DNA of 28,816 nucleotides from Zelonia costaricensis (taxonomy: Eukaryota > Euglenozoa > Kinetoplastea > Trypanosomatida > Trypanosomatidae), in contig JASAOO010003208.1 of assembly GCA_030849075.1 (NCBI GenBank), positions 1 through 28,816 on the forward strand. Direction: 5' to 3'. The notes beneath the pieces are model-generated. The model was not told the DNA's origin, did not search any database, and saw only the letters and a program-made list of their open reading frames with translations. Shown one piece after another: positions 8,597-18,165 of the stretch. The position numbers and the translations under genes are program-made. Every line of letters begins with the position of its first letter. Positions within the stretch are counted from its first letter, which is position 1.

Positions 8597-11080
8597 GTGC
8601 TCGCGGTGCTGACGTTGCTGGCGCTGCTGCTCTCGCTGACGCCGCCGCTGTCGCTGCAGCCGCCGCGCGTCGACGAGAAGTCGCTCTGTGTCCGCCGCAC
8701 TGAGGATGGGCTGCTCCGAGGACGCCAACCCATCGCAGTCTGCGTGGACAGCTGTGCCACGACCACTCGCGGCGTCGCTCTCGTCCACGTAGCCCAGCCC
8801 TCCCGCCGTGGACGCAAACGAGCCATCTTCGTCCTCGTCGACTGCGCCGCGCGCCGCCGCTGCTGGTGCTGCTGCTGCTGCCGTTGCCGCAGGTCTGCCG
8901 CGACTACCACCGGCCCAGCACGCATTGAGCCGCGCGCCCCCACTCCCCTCCTCCCCTTCGTCGCCGGAGAGGGACTGGCGTCCGTGCGCAGGGGTCGCCC
9001 GCTGCGGCACGGCCACGCCGAGCCGGCGGATGCGCGACTGCAGCGCTGCCGTCACCTCCGCGTCGTCCAGCCGCGTTGCACTCGCCACCTTGGTCATGAC
9101 CGTGTCGCCGAGACCCTTCAACTGCACCCCCACCCACCGCGTCGTTGCCGGGGACGCCTGCGGCAACACCAGCGATGTCGACACCGCAGTCGCGCTCGTC
9201 GCAGCAGAGGAGGGCCGTGCCCCCGAGGTCGCGGGTGCGGCGGCGTGCTGGCGCGGATGCGCTGCGGGCGGTGCGGCCTCTGCGACGACAGCCGTGGGCT
9301 TCGCGGCCTCGACGGGAAACGAGCGAGCAGCGCCGGACTTCTCCTCGCCCGCTCCCCCCGTCGGCGAGGCGGCAGCGCCTTGGAACTGATAGTTCATGAA
9401 CATGTCCACGATGCGTATCACCTGGGGGTGACCCTGCAACGTGTGGATCAGCTCGCACTCCCGCAGCGCCGCGACCCGCTCGCGGTCGTCCTTGCACAGG
9501 ATGTACTTGAGTGCGTACCGCTGACCTGTTGTCTTGTGCTGGACGAGGTAGACGGAGGAGAAGGCGCCGGTGCCGATGCGCTGCAGCAGCCTGTAGCGCG
9601 AGTCGTGCGTGGTGTTGTAGACGACCTTGTCCTTCTCCGTGGTGGCCGTGAAGACCGGCAGCGACGCGGTCGGCGTGGTGGCCGTGGCGCGTGCCGCCTC
9701 CTGCGCGGCGGCGCGTCGTCCGCTTGCCGAGGCGGGCTGCAGGCTGCCGTGCGTCTCGCTAGCGCCGCAGTCGGCGCTGTCGTGACCACGACGAGAAGAA
9801 GGGGGCACCCCGGCGGCACTGACGCTGGCCTGGCCACACGCAGAGGTCCCCGGTGCAGGTCGCACCGCCGCCGCGGCGCGAGGTCGCCGTCCTGCATCGT
9901 TCCCACTGCTGCTCCTGCTGCTTCGGCCGCCGCGGAGGCTGCCGTTGCGGCCCACCAGGGTGGCGGCAGGACTGTGCCGGTCTTGCCGGCCACGCCGCCG
10001 CGCCGCCGCCGCACACGGGGAATCGACGTCGTCATCGCCGCCGAATGCCCTCGCGTCTTCGAAGCGCCGCTGACCAGCTGCGGTGGAGCTGCTGCCCCGC
10101 TCGCGTGCAGCGTGGCGACGGCGCCAGCGGGGGTGGCGATAGCGGCCCTGACCTTCATCGGAGCTGCGCGCGGAGCCGGCACTGTCTTCGTCGTCGTCGC
10201 CAGTGGTGGACGCGTCGCGGCGATGCCCGTGTGCGGTGGCGCTGACACGAAAGAGAATCGTAAGCGCGTCGATCACGCCCATCGAAGCGGGGGCGGCCGT
10301 CGGTGAGTACGCGGTGTCACGTGCCTGTGATGCTGCTTGCCGGCGCCGGCGTCCACCGCCGTGGCCGCTGCCGTCCCTGCGGCCGGTTTCGGTGGTGGCG
10401 CCGAGGAGCGGCTGCGCTTCGTCCAGCGCGTAGCCTGTGGCGGGACCCCGTCCACGGGCGCGCCGTGCGCTATCGCGTGCCGCTTCTCTGTCACCTTCTA
10501 TTTCCACCACCTCCTCCGCCTCGTCGTCCCTGAGATACGCGTCATTGGCGCTGTCGTCGACGTCGACGCGGGCGCCATACACCTGCCGCGGGTGTTGCTG
10601 TTGTTGTTGTTGTTGCTGCCGTCGCCGTCTTCCAGCCCGTTCAGCGCGCGCGGCCTCGGCCACCGCGGCCGCGGATGCCACGCGCTTCAGCAGCCGCACG
10701 CCGAGGATCAGCACGACGACGAGCACCACAAGAAGGGTGCACGCCACACTCGTCGCCACAAGCAGCGCGTCGAATGCGTAGACGCCACTGGCGGTTGTAG
10801 TCGTAGTCTCTGGTAACACCAGGGCATATACCCCGGAGGATTCGTTCGCAGCGGACACGTCCAGTGGTTTCAGAGTGAGCGACGGTGATGCAGGCGGCGC
10901 TGTCGTCCTGCGAGGGGTGGGCGACTGCACCGCGCGCTGCATGACCGGCTGTGGCGATGCAGACGCGGTGGGGGCGTGGGGATACGATCCGGTGCTGGCG
11001 TGGTCCGAGCGTGCGATGGCCGAGGAGGGGGAGGGAGATGGGAAGTGGGAGGCGCTGAGGGGTCGTGCGGTGGCGTGCAT
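4235..11080 (-). CDS. Membrane protein kinase with a giant insertion in the kinase domain
   Basis: 2281 residues. A strongly hydrophobic single membrane span lies at about 105-130, preceded by about 100 Ser/Pro/Ala-rich residues with no signal peptide and followed by a basic poly-Q juxtamembrane segment. The kinase domain spans about 495-2260: Gly loop GTGAFS (503-508), VAIK-type Lys525 (YALKYILC), alpha-C Glu543, HRDLKPEN with Asp2017, DFG at 2145-2147, APE at 2171-2173, then DVWSLG. All catalytic residues are present, so a Ser/Thr kinase activity is predicted. The domain is interrupted by about 1240 residues between beta4 and beta5 (about 560-1800), 155 between alpha-D and alpha-E, and 105 between the catalytic loop and DFG. 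These inserts are low-complexity, with poly-Q runs and a repeated Tyr motif. By eye the N-lobe recalls NAK/STK16- or STE-type kinases, but the family is not assigned. The frame is open from a GTG at 11110; the first ATG after the splice site is 11080. It resembles the next two genes upstream but has no kelch ectodomain. Confidence 0.93.
5920..7660 (-). repeat. Degenerate Tyr-Ala-Pro / Arg-Tyr motif array in the kinase insertion
   Basis: Within the giant insertion (residues about 1140-1720) two short motifs recur. YAP occurs at least six times (FASYAPAR, APSYAPSS, ATYAPARA, TSYAPRGG, SSYAPAAP, NTYAPLRY). An RY-x-x-[FLV] type occurs at least five times (NRYSNFPL, VRYKDFTP, VRYSGLVVPP, LRYGNLIPP, VRYANVGTP), with looser forms QSYGNCRSP, ASYGSFMTP and PQYTNLGV. 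The two types often sit as pairs, for example NTYAPLRYGNLIPP. The surrounding sequence is Ala/Pro/Ser-rich and shows little other conservation. Confidence 0.7.
8561..8596 (-). repeat. Poly-Gln coding repeat in the membrane kinase
   Basis: Alternating CAA/CAG codons encode about 12 consecutive glutamines in the beta4-beta5 insertion. Other Gln runs in the same protein are encoded near 7180-7207, 6207-6222, 5566-5582 and 10590-10618 (juxtamembrane). All remain in frame. Confidence 0.85.
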
Positions 11081-11131
11081 GTGCGATGATGCTGTCGACA
11101 CCCAATGCACACAACCACACTTACACCTAGC

Positions 11132-11143
11132 CTAAAAGAAAAA
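11132..11143 (-). promoter_or_regulatory. Trans-splice acceptor of the membrane kinase gene
   Basis: On the minus strand TTTTTCTTTTAG (11143-11132) is a compact pyrimidine tract ending directly in AG. Splicing here gives a 51-nt 5' UTR with no ATG before 11080, so it decides the start codon and rules out the GTG at 11110. No transcript data are available here to confirm it. Confidence 0.65.
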
Positions 11144-12028
11144 CCTGTGCTGATGGAGGTGAGCGTTCCGCTGCACGCGCCGGGAAAGAACAGTGAGCGG
11201 GCGTCTGAATGCAAGATACCGTTGATCGACCACGCCAGTGTGGGCGAAGCTTGCTGACACGCTGGCAGGGGAAAGGAACAACACAACACACACACAACAT
11301 GCACACACACGACAAAGGCGAGCTGTGGGCAGCGGTGTAGGGAGGTGATGGAGGATAGAGGGGGTGGGGCCCCCCCTAGCGAGATGGAGGGGAGGAGTGA
11401 CGCGTGCGCTGATGTACTTCTACGCACACACGGGGGGAGGAAGGGAGACGCGATGCCACGCCGGGAAGGTGCACAAAGGCGTGTAGGGGGCAGCGGCTGC
11501 TTAGGTGAGCGTCGCTGCCGGTGCTAGCCGTTGCTGCGCGTGCTGCTGCTGCTCCGGCGTGTGTAGAGAACATTCAAGCGGAGGTGAAGAAGCAGGAGTG
11601 GGAGGTGGCGGTGATGACGTCGCCGATGACGTGGCGTGGCGAAGGGGCGCTCTCACTGCTGCTGGCCTTGGTGCACGCGGGAAGGGGACAAAGCCACACG
11701 TTCGCGATGCGGCGTAAAACCCGGCGAGGTGAGGCGAGGGGAAGGGTGTGTGGGCCTCGGGTGCGACGGACCGCTGCCGATGGCGACTGCAAGGCGGAGC
11801 GTCGCGCGACGAGTGATGCCTGATGCGGTTAAATGTCTGTTTGGCGGTGACGTTGTGGGAGGGGCGGGGGCCAACAAGGTGCCGCGCGCCAGCAATAAAT
11901 AGAAACTGCTGAGCCTGGCTCACGACACACAACGCGCGGAGGCAATAGGGAAGCTGAAGAGAGCGAGGTGGAGACGGGGAAGGGAGCGCCACACGGAGGC
12001 GAAGTAGATACACGGATACGAACATACT

Positions 12029-12031
<3 letters not shown>

Positions 12032-12071
<40 letters not shown>
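12032..12071. repeat. (CA)20 microsatellite in the kelch kinase 3' UTR
   Basis: An uninterrupted run of 20 dinucleotides that reads (UG)n in the transcript and begins 30 bases after the stop codon at 12102. Its position parallels the tract after the pseudokinase gene. Confidence 0.9.
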
Positions 12072-12074
<3 letters not shown>

Positions 12075-12101
12075 ACCCGCACAGAAGCTGGTGCAACGCG
12101 A

Positions 12102-15100
12102 TCAGAGGTCGTGTGCGTCGAACCCCGCGCGGGACGGGCTCGACATCGGCATCGCCGTCGAGGTGCTGGACGGCACGAAGGTCGAGGGCACCACTTCTGA
12201 CGCCACCCCCATGCTGCGTGCGCCGGCGCTGCAAACGCTGCTGTCCACTCTGTCCTCCGGTAGCGCCGCCACAGTCGAGATGGACACATCGACGCGCGCG
12301 TTGTGCACCGCACGGTGCGACACGGACGCTGCGTGTGGGCCACTGCTGGGGACGTCGAAGCCTGCCGCCAGCTCTCCGCTCGGCGGAGGCACCGTGCTCG
12401 CCACCCGCGTGAGCAGCTCCGACGAAGGCGGCGACGGCGGCGTGCGCCGGTGCGCGGCGGCACTGCCCGTCACGACGCCCTCGACGTTGCGATGGTGCGC
12501 AGCAGCGTCGTCTTCGTCTTCGTCTTCGTCGTTTGTCTGATGCGAGATGGCGAGCGAGACGTCTTGGGACCCGTGGAGCGGCTCCAGCGGCGAGTCCTTC
12601 TTCTCGGCGGACGTGTGCATCTCCTGCTGTCCCTGCTGCTGCGGCTGCTGTTCGCCTTGCAGCACCGACGTGAGATGCGGAGGCACGTGATGCAGCGTGG
12701 TACCCTCGCGGGTGGGCGCCAGTGTCGCCGACTTGTCGCCGCCCATGGGCGTGTCCGGACCATCCGGGGTGTACGCCGGGGTCTCCGAGGACGGCCACGA
12801 CACGTCGCGGTCGCCCAGCAGCAGCAACGGCGTGGCCGCCGCTGTTGCCGTGAACGCGTCGGTGCGGCGCAGGGGCTCGCGGGAGGACGTGGAGGAGCCG
12901 AGGTCGGGCTGCGACACGGCGCGCAGGAGCGACGCCAGCGGTGGCCCATCGAACACGGACTCGCCCGCGGTGTTCGTGGCGGGCCGCCGCAGCATGCGCA
13001 GTGCCTCGGCGGCGGTGGGGCGGTCGTCCGGCTTGACGGCGAGCAGAGCCGTGATGAACCACGCCAGTGCGGGGCTGTAGCCGTACACGTGCACCACCTC
13101 GTCCCGGAGGCGATCGTGGAAGTCGGCCTGCGCGCACTCGCTGAACATCACCTTCACGGTGCTGCTGTCGACCCGCTTCGAGCACACGGCGTAGAGGACG
13201 CAGCCGAGGGCCCAGATGTCGACCTTCGTCGAGTACCGCCGCTGCCAGCACTCCGGCGCGACGTACGGCAGCGAGCCCACACCTGTCTCACAGAAGGTCT
13301 TGTCCATCACCCGCGAAAGCCCGAAGTCTGTCACGACGATGGGCAGGAAGTACTCGTTGACGTCCTCGTAGTGCACGTGCGAGGTCAGCAGAATGTTCTC
13401 CGGCTTCAGGTCGCGGTGGATGATGGGCGGGTGGTGGCGGTGGTGCATGTAGGCGAGCAGCGACAACACTTGGAAGCCGATGCTAACGATGGTGGCCTCG
13501 GGGATGTACGGCTGCAGCGCGCGACGCTGCCGCACCCACCGGGCGAGGTCGCCGCGCTCGTGGTAGGCCATGACGAGGCTGAGGTAGCGCTCCGCCTGCA
13601 GCGCGTGCCGGCCACCACCCCGGCTACCGCCACCGCCGCCGCTGCTGCTGCCGCTCGGGCTGTCGTAAGTGTGCGTGGCGGCGGTGTTGCCCTCCGCGCG
13701 CTGCAGACGTGGGGTGGTCGCGCCGCTGCTGGCATCGGGGTCGCGCAGGATGCCGGCTGTCATGGCGTCGAGGTACTCGCTATTCATGTGCACGACGGCG
13801 CGGTGTGACGCGGAGGTGGCGTTCGAGTTGCACTCCGTCGACGGGGCGGCGGCCGTCACTGGTGTGGCTCCTGCCGCCGCTGCTGTCATCATGGGCGTCG
13901 TGCTTGGACTCGTTTTCGGTGTCGTGCTCGTGCTGGGCGTGGAGACTGTGATAGTGGCGATGGTGGTGGCGGCGTGCTGGCTGACCGGGTTCGCCTCCGC
14001 GCCGGCGATGTCGCTGGTGGGGTTGAGCAGGGCGGTGGTCGCGCTGCTGCTGCTCACGCCGGCGCTCGAGTCCTCGTCCACGACCGAGGTGGTGCGGTTG
14101 GGCTGCTGCTGCTGCAGCTGCTGCGGCGGTTGCTTGTCGTGGACGTCCAACTTGCACCGATGCGTGCCGCCACCGGCGTTGGCCTTGCTGGAGCGGCCGT
14201 CACGCTGGCGGGCCGCGACACTGGAGCCTGGCACGGTGACCATGTGTCGGTCAAACCGGTACGACATGAACATGTCGAAGAGCTGGATAACATTCGGGTG
14301 CCCCTGCAGCGCGTACACGACCTCGCACTCCTTCATCGCCTCGTGCCGGTCCACGTCGTCGCTGCACTGAACGTACTTGAGGGCGAAGCGCTTGCCGTCG
14401 GTGATGCGGCGGACGAGGTAGACGACGGAGAAGCTGCCCTTGCCCAGCTTGCGGATGACTTCGTACTTGCCGTCCAGCAGGCGGCGCCGGGTCGCGGCCT
14501 CGGCGGGGCTGTCGCTCCCGTCCCAGCCCGCTCCGCCAAGACCGAGGTTCGCGAGTCCGGGCACGCCCACGCCGGCCGCCGCCAGCGCCGCCTCGTACTC
14601 ATCCGGCAGGTCCTCGAAGCCAAACCGCTCCACCGCACTCCCCAACCCGGCCACCGCCGCCCCACCCGCCCCTACGCCGACTCCACCACCACCACCACCA
14701 CCAACACCACCACCACCGGCGCCGAGCAGGAACGTGCGTGCCTCGCTGTACGGCAGCAGGCCGCGCTGCGGGTCGTCGCCGTCGTCCAGCATGTCGTCCT
14801 GGCCGCCCCCCACCCGGCGGCCGCCGCCGTTGCCGCCACCACCGCCGCGGTGCATCTTGCGGAGCACGTGCATCGGCATCAGCGCGAACGACCCGAGGAT
14901 GCCGGAAAGGATGACAACGAGCAGCACGACGCAGATGGTGAGCAGCATCCAGGGGCGCAGCAGGTGCGTCGACGGCGCCGGATCCGGGTTCGGCGTCGGC
15001 GGGTCTGCGCTGTCGCTGCTGTTGTGGTCGTCACCGCCATCGCCGTCGCCGTGCTCGCGTGGCGTCCACGTCAGCACCGGCGAGAGCACAAGCGCCTTGC

Positions 15101-18053
15101 ACGGATTGAGGGGGATGTAGAAGCGGGAGCTGCAGGCGGCGTCCTCGCCGCGGAGAAGGTGCGCCGGTCGCGTGCTGGCGGCGTTGCCCACCTGATCACC
15201 GCGCATCGGGGCTCGCGGCTGTGCGGTACCTTCTGGTGTTGGCGCGTTCGCGGAGCGGACAGAGCCTTCGGCGGCGCTCACCGGCGTGCCCGCCCCCAGC
15301 GATGGCGTACCGCAGTGCGCCACCGCGCTGGGGGCAGCCGAGAAGCACACGTACACAAAGCGCTGCTCGTAGAAGAGGGCATTGCCGTGGGTTGGGTCGC
15401 TTGGTGGGGCCGAGGAAGGTGTGTCGTGCGTCCTGGCCGTGGGGTGGCCGGCGAAGAGGTACGAGAGCGGCGCCGCGCTGATGCGAGCGCCGTGTTGGGA
15501 AGTCCGGGATCGATCAAACTCTCCCTCCACGGCGCTCCTCTGCGTCTGCGCCGTGGCCACGGAGTCGGTGTACCGACCGTCCGCGCCACTGAAGAACACG
15601 TGCGCCACTCCGCTCTTCAGCGAGCCGATCAGCAGCGTGCGCCCGACGGCCACGGCGTCGGCGTAGGTGACGGTCGTGCTGGCCGCAGCAGCCGCAGCTG
15701 CTTCAGCGAATGTAGCGTTCGTGGTGGGTACGCGAACGCGGCGCGTGTTGCGTGGGCTGAGGAAGCGGAACTCGGCCAACGCGGCGTCGCAGTGCGGCGA
15801 GGTCGAGAGCATCAGCGAGCAGTTCGAGTACGACGGCGCGGCTGCCGGTCCATCAGGAGAGGACGTGTCGGACGCGTTCGCGGCGGGCGACGTGAGAGCC
15901 ACGACGCCGGGGCACGCCGCCAGAGTCTCACGCAGGGGCAGTAGCACCGAAAAAGAAAAGTTGTACCAAAGCGGCTCGTGGCCGTTGACGTAGACGGAGG
16001 TGCTACCGTCCTGGTTGGGGATGTCGCCGTCGTCGTCGTTGACGACGGCGCGGGGACGGGCACTGGCGGGGTGCGCGGGTGCCATGACGCGCGCGTACGA
16101 GAAGCCCAGCAGGCGTGGCATGACAAGAGTCGCCGCGGCGCGGTCCTGCACTGCGCTCGCACCCGTCGCCGTCGCCGCCGTGCCGTTGCGTGCGGCAACC
16201 CCCTTCGCACCGCTGCTGCCGCCTTCGCAGAGTGTGACGGTGGCGACGAACATTTGCTGCTCCGCCGCGTACGCGTCGCCGCCGGCGGCAGGAGGGAGCC
16301 GCCCGCCGAGAAGAAAGAACTTCACCGTCCGACTGCCCTCCGCCGCAGCACCCTCGTCACCGTCGGGGCTCTGCCGCCTCGGCGTCTCGAGCATCGGCAC
16401 CATCGCGAGGGCGGCGTCTTGCCGCGACGGCGCAAAGGCGAAGGCACCGAGCTCGAAGACAGTCGATTCCTCGTCTCGTACCCCACCGCTTGGGTTGCTT
16501 GTCGTGGCGCTGCGGCTGCGGCTGCGGCGGAGCCCCTCCGCCGCCTCATGCCCGGCTTTGTGATGAGCCCCGTCCATCAGCGACCGGACGCGCCGCCCAG
16601 ACACGTGGCCTGCCGAGGCAGACATGTCCTTCCAGTACGCCAGTCGTCGGTACGCCGATGCATCGCTGGCGGACCCGAGCATGTAAAGCTGCGTGCCGTG
16701 CGCGAAGAGCTGCGGAGCCGTCCATTGCAACTCCTGCTCTGCAACCGTGGCGGTCGCGTACTGGGCGACGGCGGCGTCGTACAGGTCGCGGTGCGTGTCC
16801 ACCACCGCGACGCTCGTGTGGTACTCGCGGCGCGTTCTAGACGGATTGAAGAGGCTCGGGTCGGGCACCACCGAGAAGCCACCCGCGATGAACATCAGCC
16901 CATTGTCGGACGTGGCCGCGGGCGTCATGACCGGCGCATCGAGCGACCACACCCCTTCCACGAAGGTGTCCGTCACGGTGTCGTACTGCGCGACGCTCGC
17001 AAGCGCGTCCCCGGTGCGGGCGTTGACACCGCCGATGATGTACACGACGCCGCTTGCGCCAGTCACGCACGTCGCGTTGAAGCGCAGGGTCATGGAGGGT
17101 GGCTGGTGGAGCAGTTCTTGGTGCAGCACGTGCGCGTCTCGCCCAGCGAACTTCTTCTGGAACGGGCGGATGCGCAGCACCGAGCGCAGGTAGTCCTCGA
17201 CCGCCTGCGCTTGTGGCGAGGGCGTAGAGATGACGTGCCCGCTGTCGGCCACCACGTCAACGCCGTCGTTCCCATTGCCGCCGCTGGTGCTGCTGCTGCG
17301 GCGGCCCGCGCGAAGCTGATCAAGCCGCACCGCGTCGGGGACGGTGTTGCAGGCACCGATGGCGTACACGCCACCATCAACCTCGACGACGCTGCCGGCG
17401 CCCACGACGGGGACGAGAAGCGACACGGGCACGACGCCCTCCGCGCCGCTCTCCTCGTCCGCACTACCACCGCTGCTGGCGTTGACCGGCTCGATGCAGC
17501 GGGCGCCGATCGGGCACACCGTGCTACTCACGTTGCGGACGAGCTCGAGCGGCGCGTGCACGGCGTAGGTGCGGGGGTTGACGAGGTTGACGCGCCGCTG
17601 AGTGTGCCGCGTCAGGTACGTGTAGGCGTCCACGCTGTCCCGCACGTGCGCGATGCCGCCGAGGACGAGAATGTGGCGGCTGACGGGGATGGCAGCGGCG
17701 AGGTAGCCAATACCGTCGAGTGTGGCATTTCCCACGAGCGACCAGCCTGCGAGCTGCGGTGTGCATGCGGCTGCCGTGCGAGGCGCACGGAGCTGCTGCG
17801 GGGGGCTGTGGTGCGCGGCGGCGCTCCTGCTCGGGGACGGGCCGAGGAAGGTGGTGGGTGGGTCATCCAGGGCAGACGCCTCCGCGCTGATGAGTGTGTC
17901 GCGTGCGTACGTGGTGCAGCGGGCGAGAGCGACGAGCCACGCCACCGCGAAGAGGCGTACGAGCGGCGGCACTCGCACGGCGACGCCTCGTCGTTCCCGC
18001 TCCCGCCGCAGCCCCCACGCGGGCGGCTGCATGTGCTCTACTGCACTGGGCAT
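12102..18053 (-). CDS. Receptor-like transmembrane kinase with kelch-like ectodomain
   Basis: 1983 residues. A signal sequence (about 29-46, VRLFAVAWLVALARC) is followed by a roughly 990-residue ectodomain with N-glycosylation sequons and kelch-like blades. The clearest is at about 336-375: VVYIIGG, then VAQYDTVTD and a following Trp. Others have Gly-pair cores near 128 (ILVLGGI), 388 (MFIAGGF) and 581 (FFLLGGR). A membrane span lies at about 1036-1058 and a Gly-rich juxtamembrane stretch at about 1105-1140. The kinase domain is about 1196-1685: Gly loop GKGSFS (1204-1209), Lys1226 (FALKYVQC), Glu1244, HRD with Asp1548, DFG at 1576-1578, APE ending at Glu1601, DIWALG. All catalytic residues are present. 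An insertion of about 220 residues separates beta4 and beta5, and a disordered C-tail of about 300 residues follows. The predicted topology is ectodomain outside, kinase in the cytosol. The ligand is unknown. The ATG at 18053 places the signal sequence near the N-terminus; ATG 18032 is an alternative. Confidence 0.95.
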   Translation of the reverse strand: MPSAVEHMQPPAWGLRRERERRGVAVRVPPLVRLFAVAWLVALARCTTYARDTLISAEASALDDPPTTFLGPSPSRSAAAHHSPPQQLRAPRTAAACTPQLAGWSLVGNATLDGIGYLAAAIPVSRHILVLGGIAHVRDSVDAYTYLTRHTQRRVNLVNPRTYAVHAPLELVRNVSSTVCPIGARCIEPVNASSGGSADEESGAEGVVPVSLLVPVVGAGSVVEVDGGVYAIGACNTVPDAVRLDQLRAGRRSSSTSGGNGNDGVDVVADSGHVISTPSPQAQAVEDYLRSVLRIRPFQKKFAGRDAHVLHQELLHQPPSMTLRFNATCVTGASGVVYIIGGVNARTGDALASVAQYDTVTDTFVEGVWSLDAPVMTPAATSDNGLMFIAGGFSVVPDPSLFNPSRTRREYHTSVAVVDTHRDLYDAAVAQYATATVAEQELQWTAPQLFAHGTQLYMLGSASDASAYRRLAYWKDMSASAGHVSGRRVRSLMDGAHHKAGHEAAEGLRRSRSRSATTSNPSGGVRDEESTVFELGAFAFAPSRQDAALAMVPMLETPRRQSPDGDEGAAAEGSRTVKFFLLGGRLPPAAGGDAYAAEQQMFVATVTLCEGGSSGAKGVAARNGTAATATGASAVQDRAAATLVMPRLLGFSYARVMAPAHPASARPRAVVNDDDGDIPNQDGSTSVYVNGHEPLWYNFSFSVLLPLRETLAACPGVVALTSPAANASDTSSPDGPAAAPSYSNCSLMLSTSPHCDAALAEFRFLSPRNTRRVRVPTTNATFAEAAAAAAASTTVTYADAVAVGRTLLIGSLKSGVAHVFFSGADGRYTDSVATAQTQRSAVEGEFDRSRTSQHGARISAAPLSYLFAGHPTARTHDTPSSAPPSDPTHGNALFYEQRFVYVCFSAAPSAVAHCGTPSLGAGTPVSAAEGSVRSANAPTPEGTAQPRAPMRGDQVGNAASTRPAHLLRGEDAACSSRFYIPLNPCKALVLSPVLTWTPREHGDGDGGDDHNSSDSADPPTPNPDPAPSTHLLRPWMLLTICVVLLVVILSGILGSFALMPMHVLRKMHRGGGGGNGGGRRVGGGQDDMLDDGDDPQRGLLPYSEARTFLLGAGGGGVGGGGGGGVGVGAGGAAVAGLGSAVERFGFEDLPDEYEAALAAAGVGVPGLANLGLGGAGWDGSDSPAEAATRRRLLDGKYEVIRKLGKGSFSVVYLVRRITDGKRFALKYVQCSDDVDRHEAMKECEVVYALQGHPNVIQLFDMFMSYRFDRHMVTVPGSSVAARQRDGRSSKANAGGGTHRCKLDVHDKQPPQQLQQQQPNRTTSVVDEDSSAGVSSSSATTALLNPTSDIAGAEANPVSQHAATTIATITVSTPSTSTTPKTSPSTTPMMTAAAAGATPVTAAAPSTECNSNATSASHRAVVHMNSEYLDAMTAGILRDPDASSGATTPRLQRAEGNTAATHTYDSPSGSSSGGGGGSRGGGRHALQAERYLSLVMAYHERGDLARWVRQRRALQPYIPEATIVSIGFQVLSLLAYMHHRHHPPIIHRDLKPENILLTSHVHYEDVNEYFLPIVVTDFGLSRVMDKTFCETGVGSLPYVAPECWQRRYSTKVDIWALGCVLYAVCSKRVDSSTVKVMFSECAQADFHDRLRDEVVHVYGYSPALAWFITALLAVKPDDRPTAAEALRMLRRPATNTAGESVFDGPPLASLLRAVSQPDLGSSTSSREPLRRTDAFTATAAATPLLLLGDRDVSWPSSETPAYTPDGPDTPMGGDKSATLAPTREGTTLHHVPPHLTSVLQGEQQPQQQGQQEMHTSAEKKDSPLEPLHGSQDVSLAISHQTNDEDEDEDDAAAHHRNVEGVVTGSAAAHRRTPPSPPSSELLTRVASTVPPPSGELAAGFDVPSSGPHAASVSHRAVHNARVDVSISTVAALPEDRVDSSVCSAGARSMGVASEVVPSTFVPSSTSTAMPMSSPSRAGFDAHDL

Positions 18054-18087
18054 CCGCGCCCAACGGCGACAGGGGGGCGGAGGTCAA

Positions 18088-18129
18088 CTAACAAACGAGG
18101 CGAGTCTCCACGCGTGGCGGCTCGCACAT
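18088..18129 (-). other. Possible upstream ORF of the kelch kinase mRNA
   Basis: A 13-codon frame (MCEPPRVETRLVC, ending in TAG) lies 34 bases before the kinase ATG. It would be in the mRNA if splicing uses the first AG after the pyrimidine tract (at 18146-18145), and could reduce translation of the kinase. If splicing instead uses the TTAG at about 18089-18088, the uORF is lost. Confidence 0.3.
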
Positions 18130-18144
18130 GAATTCAAGATTGCA

Positions 18145-18165
18145 CTCGAGGAAGAGAGAGAGAGT
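18145..18165 (-). promoter_or_regulatory. Candidate trans-splice acceptor for the kelch kinase gene
   Basis: On the minus strand a CT-repeat-like pyrimidine tract (about 18164-18149) is followed by the first AG at 18146-18145, giving a 5' UTR of about 91 nt. The AG is preceded by G, which is less favoured than CAG or TAG, so later AGs remain possible. Confidence 0.4.

Larger units (their letters stand above)
11081..12101. other. Intergenic region between the two active-type kinase genes
   Basis: This 1021-base gap shows no supportable gene. It holds the splice acceptor at 11132-11143, purine-rich plus-strand stretches, and a (CA)20 tract next to the upstream kinase stop. I looked for remnants of a kelch ectodomain upstream of the ectodomain-less kinase and saw none in the minus-strand frames. 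Confidence 0.7.

Noticed and set aside
7793..10306. Plus-strand open frame of 837 codons inside the membrane kinase gene
   Set aside because: It is antisense to the kinase insert and N-lobe. Its product is Arg/Ala-rich without motifs, while the minus strand encodes clear kinase signatures.
11081..11110. GTG start ten codons upstream for the membrane kinase
   Set aside because: Trypanosomatid nuclear genes start at ATG, and the first ATG after the splice acceptor is at 11080.
13974..18131. Two long plus-strand open frames (656 and 717 codons) opposite the kelch kinase
   Set aside because: Both are shadows of the minus-strand gene, rich in Arg/Ala/Val, and lack any recognisable domain or splice signal.
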